Made by a program: the position numbers and the translations under genes. Positions 56,056 through 64,000 of a DNA stretch of 64,000 nucleotides are shown piece by piece. Location: positions 1 through 64,000 of the forward strand of contig NXFV01000714.1 in NCBI GenBank assembly GCA_002803225.1, written 5' to 3'. The stretch is from Gamarada debralockiae (Eukaryota; Ascomycota; Leotiomycetes; Helotiales; Hyphodiscaceae). The first letter of the stretch is position 1, and every line of letters starts with the position of its first letter. The notes under the pieces were generated by a model. That model saw only the letters and a list, made by a program, of their open reading frames with translations. It had not been told where the DNA came from and searched no databases.

Positions 56056-57367
56056 ATGACAACAACAGTTATCCTCGGAACAGGAATCATCGGCGTCTCG
56101 ACCGCCTACTACCTCTCGCAATCCCAAACTCCCTCCTCGATCCACCTCGTTGAGCCATCACCTATACTCTTTGCCTCTGCGTCTGGGTTTGCTGGCGGCT
56201 TTCTCGCAAAAGATTGGTTCTCACCGTCTGTTGCTGAGGCCGGCGCGTTGAGTTTTGCGGAACACAAGAAGCTTGCAGAGGAGTTTGGAGGACGGGAAAA
56301 ATGGGGATATATGCAGAGTCGCAGCGTGAGCTATACAGCTGGACGAAGCGGTGGACAGAAACGAGGTAGAGGAGATGATTGGTTGAAGGGTGGGGGAATT
56401 AGAGCAGATGCGTCTGGTTTGGAGGTGAATGAATTCTGGAGTGAGGGAGTTGATGCGCCGAGGTGGTTGAGGAAGGGCGAGGGCGATGTGGTGGAAAGCA
56501 TCAGCGAGGAGGGCAATACAGCTCAAGTGTGGGTTTGAACAGTCATACCTCCTTTCTCTAGACCTTTAGAACTACTACCAACATCTTCCCTCCAGTGACC
56601 CACTACGACTCTCTCACTTCCTCCTAAAAACCTGCCTCGACCGGGGCGTCCGGCTCCACCACCCCGCAAAAGCAATCTCCGTACACGCCGACACCCGCGC
56701 CGAGCTCTCGAGCATACGAATTCTCAATACAGAAACTCAAGCGGAGACCGACATCCCTTGCATAAAAATCCTCATAGCCGCAGGACCATGGTCAGGTCAG
56801 GTCTTCGAGACTCTATTCCCGAAATCCAAGAAGAAATTCAGTATTTCGAGCCTGGCAGGTCATTCCTTAGTAGTGAAGTCGCCGAGGTGGAGTAAAGAAC
56901 ACGAAGAGAAGGGTTGCCATGCTGTATTCACAACGGGCGAGGAAGGATTCTCGCCAGAGATATTCTCGAGGATGGGTGGAGAAATCTATATTGCAGGCTT
57001 GAACGATGCGTCTCTTGCTCTGCCAAATCTGCCTACGGAGTCAAAGATTGATGATGCTTCGGTGGAGAGACTGAAGAAGACTGCGAAGAGGTTATTGGGC
57101 GGGCAGGGTGATGTTGATAATTTGGAAGTTGTGAGGACGGGCTTGTGTTTCCGGCCAGTGACGAAGAGGGGGACACCGATTTTGGGAAGGATTCCTGATG
57201 AGAATTTGGGGAGCATTGCAACAAGAGGTGGAGAAGAGGGAGGCGTTTGGCTGGCTGCTGGCCATGGCCCTTGGGGAATTAGTCTTAGTTTGGGAAGTGG
57301 GAAGGTCATGGCTGAGATGATACAGAGCAGGCCGACTAGTGCCAGTGTTAAGGGATTAGGATTGTAA
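56056..57367 (+). CDS. TDA3: FAD-dependent oxidoreductase, DAO family (TDA3-like)
   Basis: Exons 56056-56528 and 56596-57367 give 414 aa. The N-terminal dinucleotide-binding motif is VILGTGIIGVSTAYYL, followed by VEPSPILFASASGFAGGFLA, the DAO-type flavin contact. The C-terminus has RPVTKRGTPILGRIPDENLG and WLAAGHGPWGISLSLGSGK, the GHGxxG loop that closes on FAD. This pattern matches fungal Tda3-like oxidoreductases, reported to act in endosome-to-Golgi retrieval as well as oxidation; the substrate is unknown. The stretch between the FAD motif and exon 2 contains a Gly/Arg-rich loop. No lesion is seen. Confidence 0.87.
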
Positions 57368-58124
57368 TCCTGTATCAATAAAAAAAAAAAATTCACGCTT
57401 CGAATTATACCCCTAACAGCGGGTTGAGGGAGGAGTGAATGGTTAACTCCCAACAGAACTCCGATTATAAAAGCGTCCCTATGTACAGACTGGCCGCTCC
57501 AACAAAACCACCTGACGATAAAATTATGACACTCACAGAAGATGGAACACGAAAACACCCAAATGAATTAAAGAGGGAGATATTTCAATTCGTCTGCATG
57601 CCAAATCCTGTGGAACAACCCCAGTATCGAGGTGTAAGCGTATCACCCCTGTCGATGAAGACAAGTATGTTGGCGAAGACAGGTTCGCCGGCAAGGAAAT
57701 CTATTGCGAGGACAATATACACATAAATACAAAGGGTAAGGTGGGTGAGGATGAGCAAAGCGGCGAAGGGTCACGTGCATTATCGGTTGGCTAGGATTCA
57801 GGGTAAACAACAGAAAATAAAATGTAATTCCAGAATGGCAACTTATGGTATACGAACGTACCAATACAAGCCTGACGGTTCTACTGCTCGTAGCTCAGGT
57901 AAGCGGCGTGAGATCGTTGAGTGGGGGTAGAGCAAGGCATAGACAGCGTATAAACTTCTGGATCTGCACTCGCCGCATCTTCAACCTCTTCGATACACGA
58001 CTTTAGCTGTGTCCGAAGCCCGCTCGACGCCCCCCTGACTTCTGTATCAAAGAAAGAAAAGCAAAGAAAAGAAAACCAAATTAAGGGAGTATGGAAGGAG
58101 CATCACCGACGATAGTTGAACATA
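57368..58124. other. Convergent intergenic, 757 bp
   Basis: An A-run lies at about 57380-57391 just after the oxidoreductase stop. An open frame of 95 codons (57439-57726) has no recognisable feature. An AAAGAAAAG-rich stretch lies near 58050-58075. Confidence 0.55.
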
Positions 58125-59642
58125 TCAGCTACGAAACACCACCTCGAGCAGACCCCAGGCTGTCCCGGGGAAAGTTGCGACATTTGCAAGCTCAAACCGT
58201 TCGTCAGCCTGCATAAGGAGGCTCTTCCACTCCTGGATCGTCCTCTCTTTCGAGTTCAAGGCAACTAACATTTGCAAATCCAGGCTTGTCATCATGCGCT
58301 CGACCGGAACCGGCATTACCTTGTCCCCCTTCGCGTTATACTTCGGTGGCGAACAGATTTCGCACAGGATAACGCGTGCCCCATGGCGCAATCCAGGGAG
58401 CAGTGCGCGGAGGACTTTAATTGCGTATTTGTCGGGCCAGTCATGCAGAACCCCCTTTATGAAATAGACGTCCGCGACAACGGGCTGGGGATTGAAGAAG
58501 TCGTGCGCGTGGAAAGTGATCCGAGATATCAGTTCGGCGGGGACATAGGCGCGGAAGGCCTGTTCGACAGTCGGCAGGTCTTGGACGATGAACTTCAGAT
58601 TGGGGAAGTTCCGCGCAAGTGCTACTGCTTCGTGACCGGAGGAGCCGCCCACCTGGGAAACGAATACAGGGTTAGCCTCTAGCGAGGGATGGGTAGAAGT
58701 TCATTCATAAGACTGCCATGTTCATAGCGGTTTCGTGGGCCTAACAGAACTGCTGGCAGAGAAAAACTTACATCAACCACGGTGGCTTCACCTAGACTAG
58801 CCCAATCAAAGCCCCTTCCAACCGTCTCGAAGTTCAGTTTTGACGCTTTGGAAGCAACTTGCATCGCCTCAGCAAAGCGTTGCATTCGATAGCCTTTCTT
58901 ATCACCCTCGCCATCGTTCTGCATGAATTCCCACACTTTCACCGGCTTGCCGTGCTCGTCCAAATGTGCAAGCCCGAAGGAGGTTTCGTCCAGCTCTTCT
59001 GTTGCTTCCTGCTTTCCCATGCTGAACTTCCGCAGGGCTTCGGGTAGCTTCCCGCAAGCCGGCTCAACCTCTTCCATGTTGTGTGCGATCCAACTCTGGA
59101 CGATGGGATTTCTCGCCACGTGCGCTGTGGCGGCAGTATGCACGACGCGGTCAGACCCGGGGGTAGTCTCGGCGAAAAGTTTCGAGGTCATGGCATGTCG
59201 CAAGATTCGGCGCACGATGGACTCTGGCAGTAGAGTCACGCGAGATATTTCACTGTAGCTTGCCGAGCCATCGAGAGGGACAGCGGAGAAGAAATTGAAC
59301 TGGTTGAGCACATTGATGACAGCAGTGTCATGTTTGACCTGAGCCCAGTTGTTATTACGGTCCAGTTGTGGTAGAAGATCGGGAAGGAAAGCGACATACC
59401 ACCATGCTCTGGGTGAATATGTATTCGCTGCCGCCCATCGCTAGGTGGAGCATATCCATCAGTGATTCAATCAGCTCTAGGCGGGCTCCTTGGACCTCGG
59501 GGACGGGCGGATATTCCGCTGCATTGTCGGCGGCAAACGATGGTGCAAGTAAATCGTGATCACGTAGGTAGGAGCTGATAGCCTTGGCATGATGGGCAAC
59601 TCTGGTAGCGAGGCTGTCGAGGGTCTCTTGGCTCTGAGCCAT
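58125..59642 (-). CDS. S-adenosylmethionine O-methyltransferase, fungal secondary-metabolite type
   Basis: Exons 59642-59400, 59338-58772 and 58652-58125 give 445 aa. The N-terminal half is the dimerisation/winged-helix part (NFFSAVPLDGSASYSEIS, VRRILRHAMTSKLF). The catalytic half opens with VVDVGGSSGHEAVALAR, the SAM-binding glycine loop, created across the second splice. FIVQDLP and FFNPQPVVADVYFIKGVLHD follow, with the catalytic His in VLHDWPD. It ends in TAWGLLEVVFRS. The protein resembles the sterigmatocystin/aflatoxin-pathway OmtA/B class and plant COMTs by fold. No polyketide synthase or other cluster gene is nearby, so the substrate is unknown. Confidence 0.9.
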
Positions 59643-60449
59643 GGTGACTGGAAACCCCGAAACCTATGACAGGATAGCAGAAACCGGAAATGCTAACGAA
59701 GCGGCTGCTGGACAAGTTGCGAAATGAAAGAGGAAGGTGAAGTCGATCTCACGATCTAGGGATGTCAAGAATTCTTACAACTTATGCTCCCCGGGATGCG
59801 AAGCTCTGAAAGTAAATGTCTTAACGCGGGGGCTGATACACTGAGGTATGCAACTAGTCACAGGGGAGAACCCCGCAGCCCATCACCCCACTTCCCACCC
59901 CACAAAAATGAGCGGACCCTATGGCTTCATAGGAGTGTGGACGGTCGTCGAATTCCATTTACAATGAGAGGGTGGCAAAGCCTGGTCTTAGGCTGATCTC
60001 GATCTTGGCGTTCTGATCGACCTTCCATTGGTAAGGGCAATAAGACAAATGCTGGTTGTTGATTAGCGGAAAGATCTCCGCAATATTTCTGAAATGTAGC
60101 TCGTATTCCAGCCACATTGATCTATTCATGCAGTTCGATGATCGTCTCATCTGGTCTTTGATGAGGAGTTATTTAAGCGCTCAACCGTCAACAGATAAGA
60201 AAAAATTAAGGAGGCTCGAGTGCTCGTGTTGAGAATGGTTAGAAAGAATGTCGCAATGGCGCAGAAATTGGAGGAAAAACTTGGTTCGAGACATTTCCCG
60301 GCACTGGGCAAGGGCGATTCAAAAAGGGCATACTGTGTGGTCTTTGGATAATAAACCCACCCACCCCCTGCTGTCTCACAAGGACCTTTGTATTTTATCA
60401 CGTGCCAATGCTGCTTTTATGCTCAAAAATGAAGATACTCTTATTCTGC
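59643..60449. other. Intergenic, 807 bp
   Basis: This is the promoter side of the methyltransferase and 3' side of the transposase relic. Only random short frames are present. Confidence 0.55.
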
Positions 60450-60842
60450 CTAGTATTTTGTATGCCAACCGTCAGCATCAATCACAGCCTGACATTGATC
60501 ATGCATTGACTTTATCAGGTCCTTGACTTCCTCCTCTGGAATTGCATTCCAAGCCTCACAGACTGCTTCTCTTAATCGAGAGTAAGATTTATGGATTTCA
60601 GGCCATTTTGCCTCAATATAGTCCTTAATCTTGTCCCAAAGAGTCTCAATTGGGCTTAAATCTGGTGATAAGGCAGGCCAGAAGATTGGGGCTATTCCAC
60701 GTGCTCTCAAATCATCTCGAGGAGCCTTTGCGCCATGACCTGGGGCATTATCCTGCATCAAATCTAATCTAGTTTGATCTTGATAGCTATATAGGATGGC
60801 GCTTCGTCGGGGTGCTGCTTTTCGACGGCTTCGTGCGAACAC
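60450..60842 (-). mobile_element. Truncated Tc1/mariner-type (DDE_3) transposase
   Basis: The 130-codon open frame carries the C-terminal part of a Tc1/mariner transposase. QDNAPGHGAKAPRDDL holds the second catalytic Asp. IFWPALSPDLSPIETLWDKI holds the third acidic residue of the DDE triad. The end GWHTKY is a normal family C-terminus. The N-terminal DNA-binding domain and the first catalytic Asp are missing; no continuation is recognisable to 61000. It is therefore a non-autonomous relic. I could not identify terminal inverted repeats. Confidence 0.88.
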
Positions 60843-61368
60843 GTGTGGATATTTGACGACGCTATACTTACTTAATTGAGCATGCCGAGTTATCAGACGT
60901 CTTGGCCTGTGCTAACATGGCTCTTCTCATAGCACAACCATGTGCAACTATTGGCTCGCCTTTCTCCAAAGCCGGTCATTTATATGTAGTACCCAAATTT
61001 GGCTACGCCCGACTGTGCTGAAGTCGGGATGTTACAAAGCGCCACTAGGACGCCTATGCGCCTTCGAGAGAGCCCCCCCCCCCCCCAAAGATACGATAGG
61101 TTGTGAAACCTGCGACCTTGGCCAATGTGCTCAGAGTCGCTGCAATGCAGCTGCACGCGATCGAGGCTTTGAGATTCCGTGAAGGAGGACAAGGCAGACA
61201 ACAACTATGCCTGGGGGCAGGCACACCTCAACATGAACCTTTTAAGGCGCGATTCAGACGAGGAAGACCTTGGGCCTCTGAATTACTGATAGAGTTTGGT
61301 TTTATCAGTCTACTGCACTGGACATCATCCTCTTCCGATACTATGTCTAACATCGATAACATCCTGCA
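60843..61368. other. Intergenic with C14 homopolymer
   Basis: A run of 14 C lies at 61073-61086. No gene is seen; the right end should be the promoter of the next gene. Confidence 0.6.
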
Positions 61369-63252
61369 ATGGTTTCGACTATTAACGGAAACACGTCCAA
61401 TGCATCTGACATATTCTTTGCTTGCCTTGGAGTCATTACATCCAGCACATTCCTGGCACTTCATCTCAACGTGCCAACTTCACAGCTTGGAAGCAAATCA
61501 AGAGGGCTTTATCTCCTGCGCCGGCTGGCACTATGGGGTCTGATGGTGGTTGTTGCCCCTGAGCTCCTTGTAAGTATAGCTTTTGGAGACTGGCGCGCTG
61601 CGGATATTGGCGTGCAGATCCTTCACGAATTTGGGAGCGGAAACGTGACAGAATGGACGAAAACTCACACCAGCTTTGCCAATATGGGCGGGATCGTGTT
61701 CCAAATGCAGAAGGAAGCAGGTGAAATTCCAGGCTCGGCTCCGTACAAAGACAAAATGGGAAGAGTCATGCTCAACCGACTCTTTCGCAAGATGAACGAG
61801 CCAACGTTGAAGCAACTCGAAGGTGTTTCTAAGAGGTTGATGTTAAAACTCAAGACTTGGAGCATGATTCGTTGGGTTCGACTATTTTTGTTGTTACTCA
61901 TGAGGTTCGCGCAAGCGGCTATGAGGACAATTTACAAGTACTGGAGGTCCAAAAATATGAGCCGTCCTAAATACGAGTCCAACGACGAGCCTGTAGAGCT
62001 CGAGGACTTCCAGAGTCCAAACTCGAGTTCTGAAGCAACCATACCTCCAGCAAAGTCCAACGGCAACGTGCAAGCGGGATAAGAGGGCGACAATATACTT
62101 TTGGCAAGGTCAGACGGCAGCGTACAAGTCAATAAGAAAGGAGCCAACTCTAGGGAGGCCGATGAAGAACCTTTCCAGAGCCGTCCACCTTCTCTCGATC
62201 TCGGCCACGCCCGTCACACTCTCTCCGCTGACCCCGAAGCTCTATTTGAGCCCGTTATGACATCCGCTGTGCTGGCAAGTGAGGACAATCGCGTTTCATT
62301 TGATAGCAACATGGAAGTGACTGAGGAAGAATCGATAGAAGAGGGCATCGTCGATATCACCTCCGTGAGGGTAGATGAGCAAGATATGTCGGATACAGAC
62401 GATACGGCCCAGCTCCTGCCACAAACCAGAATTCAGCTCCATCTCAATTCTATGCAAATTGCCGCGGCCCAAGTTCTCGGAATTTTGGGAGATGGACCGG
62501 AGATAACCTTGGAGGACATTGAAGCGTGGAGCAAGACAAATGTCTTTGTCAAAGCGTTCGCAATTCTCCAGTTGTTGTGGTTTTCTCTAAGGATAATCAT
62601 CCAAGTGACTCGAGGATATACTATTTCCCAGCTGGAACTCGCCTCGGTAACCTATGTTCTCTGTGCTCTATTTTCGTTCATGCTCTTTTGGTCGAAGCCG
62701 CAAGGAATTGAGAGACCCATTGAGCATCTCGTCCACACCTCAGACACTATTCGTTCGGTAACAGACGAGGACATCGAGCTTCTACGCAGCCTTGGAGGTA
62801 GCCCTTTCTTGATTCGTAACTTTGTGCCTCCATTTGGCATGGGCTATAGGGGCCATGAGCCAACTACGCCTATTCCCACTGACATTTCCTTGACGGCCTT
62901 TGCCATATTTGGCCCAGAAGGAAAGAAGGTCTTCTTCGGGGACACGGATTTCTCGGGGGTGGTTGTTGGTATGATCTTCGGTGGGCTATACTGTCTGGGG
63001 TGGAATGACCCTTTCCCTTCTGTGTGGGAACGATGGGCATGGCGACTATGCGCTCTCATGATTACGGCCTCCCTGGTACCTTACTCCGTTGCTAATGAGG
63101 CCTGCACTATACGCTTCCAACATTTGTTTGATGAGAACAGCGCAGCAAAGACACATGTTATGCACGTCATAGTGCTCTATTGCTTGCTGGGTATTTACAT
63201 ATTTTGTCGGTGCTTTATGCTAATCGAAATGGTCCGGACACTCTTCAGTTGA
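61369..63252 (+). CDS. Fungal multi-pass membrane protein of unknown function, split by an in-frame stop or new intron
   Basis: The upstream frame (61369-62082) and downstream frame (to 63252) are the same reading frame, separated by TAA at 62080-62082. A GT..AG intron at 62055-62108 (54 bp) would remove the stop and join AK to SDGSVQVNKKG, giving 609 aa. The N-terminal part resembles a common fungal membrane family (ALHLNVPTSQ, LRRLALWGLMVVVAPELL). A charged Ser-rich linker follows. The C-terminal part has hydrophobic spans (FAILQLLWFSLRIIIQ, LASVTYVLCALFSFMLFW, YCLLGIYIFCRCFMLIEMV). Function is unknown. The downstream frame stays open for 1.1 kb after the stop, which argues that it is still translated, though the donor GTCCAA is weak. 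Confidence 0.72.
62050..62157 (+). repeat. 54-bp tandem duplication inside the coding region
   Basis: Copy 1 (62050-62103) begins GCAAAGTCCAACGGCAACGT and copy 2 (62104-62157) begins GCAAGGTCAGACGGCAGCGT. Both continue with CAAG and then ATAAGA at the same relative place with one compensating indel, and diverge after that. The offset of 54 bp is a multiple of three. The stop TAA in copy 1 corresponds to AAT-AAG in copy 2. Confidence 0.75.
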
Positions 63253-64000
63253 GAAATCATCCAAGAGCGTGGGAGCACTGTACAGACTATATGCTGGACT
63301 GATAATTGACGTGGATGATGGGCTTGAGCCTCCACTTTTGCATTTTGTTCTTGTATGATCGACAGCTAAATGAACCTCAATTCCACTCAAAGATCAGCTT
63401 ACATTCTGAGGTGCAGAGATCTTAGTATATAAGTCACTCTGGTCTATCAATGTCTATATAGTGGAAAATCTTCCTAATAATGGTAGACTATATCTAGGAA
63501 AAAGCATAACCTTCAAAATGAGTAACCAGTTTTTGAAACATTGTTAGACCCAAGCGGTACAGTACCCTTTAGGACAAAGTGAACGCACTCTATATCATTT
63601 AGAGAACTGATTATGCTTTTTTGAGAAGATTTCAAGGAGGAGAATGTCCAGATGAGAATTTCTCATCTTTCCACGAGGCACGAGCTAAAGCTCGATGCCT
63701 GTATACTCGGCATTGGGACATTCTAGGCCAGATGTGGGTCGAATGGTCTCAATTTATAGATGCTCTGCTACTTAAGTATACTTCCACAGATGATGGACAC
63801 AGAGGGCAATGATCTCCTAGCTTTTAGCAAAAACACCTATTACAGCTATAATATTAGCCTTATATCTTAGGCTATAATATTTATAGCTATAAACCTGTCT
63901 CTAGTTTTATCTCTTACTTATCCTTGGTTTTATCTTTCTCAATACTATAGTAGGGCAATATATAAGTATAGTACTTCCTAATTGTACTAGGCATTTGTAA
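63253..64000. other. Right-edge non-coding, TA-rich
   Basis: This holds the 3' flank of the membrane-protein gene, then DNA with rising TA content. From ~63815 the sequence is rich in TATA/ATAT and short words such as TAGCTATAA and TTAGGCTATAAT. This suggests the edge of an AT-rich, possibly repeat-induced-point-mutated block. A 63-codon frame at 63621-63812 has no features. Confidence 0.55.

Noticed and set aside
1..64000. CRISPR arrays, bacterial operons, ribosome binding sites, rRNA
   Set aside because: The window is eukaryotic nuclear DNA; repeats found are protein-repeat, microsatellite or decayed types.

Overview
The window is nuclear DNA of a filamentous ascomycete. Most genes carry short introns of about 45-150 bp with GT..AG ends and CTAAC/CTGAC-like branch sites. 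The gene set includes an AspA-type septin, a DUF7728 protein, an AreA-GATA-like/DUF3295 protein, a Fungal_trans_2-type regulator and a NACHT-ankyrin receptor, a combination typical of Pezizomycotina. Leotiomycetes is my best guess from the look of the proteins, but that is inference. Exon models below come from GT-AG signals and reading-frame continuity. Every spliced length I summed for a complete gene is divisible by three.

Layout. 1-3677 (minus): an NLR-like gene (NACHT_N, NACHT, winged-helix-like region, ankyrin repeats) running off the left edge, with an apparent one-base frameshift in an A8 tract. 3678-7067: gene desert with three decayed copies of a ~550 bp tandem unit. 7068-22313: compact housekeeping block with ceramide synthase LAG1, BAX-inhibitor family protein, septin, PROPPIN HSV2, spliceosomal IST3, dynein light intermediate chain, a DUF7728 membrane protein and a mitochondrial-leader-like SDR. 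22314-25009: non-coding. 25010-32549: AreA-like/DUF3295 protein, a small four-helix membrane protein, an acetyltransferase-like protein, a decayed cytochrome P450 and an SLC1-type acyltransferase. 34177-39024: a large membrane sulfatase-fold protein and a fungal regulator. 39025-43271: desert with a degenerate fragment of the downstream SWIRM gene. 43272-44345: a Rap/RSR1-type GTPase with nine exons, one of only 10 nt. 44346-48319: desert with low-complexity repeats. 48320-57367: SWIRM protein, F-box protein, PEX16 (divergent from the F-box gene), an SDR and a TDA3-like FAD oxidoreductase (also a divergent pair). 58125-64000: an isolated O-methyltransferase, a truncated Tc1/mariner-type transposase, and a membrane protein whose frame crosses a 54-bp tandem duplication, ending in TA-rich DNA.

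How the genes relate. There is no operon logic; most genes are independent cell-biology functions: sphingolipid and phosphatidic-acid synthesis, ER stress, septin/polarity (AspA and RSR1), dynein transport, autophagy and peroxisome biogenesis. The accessory material (NLR, P450 relic, orphan methyltransferase, transposase relic, deserts) lies between these blocks. The most interesting points are a possible intron born by tandem duplication at 62050-62157, the homopolymer frameshift and near-identical ankyrin repeats of the NLR, and the 10-nt microexon of the RSR1 gene.
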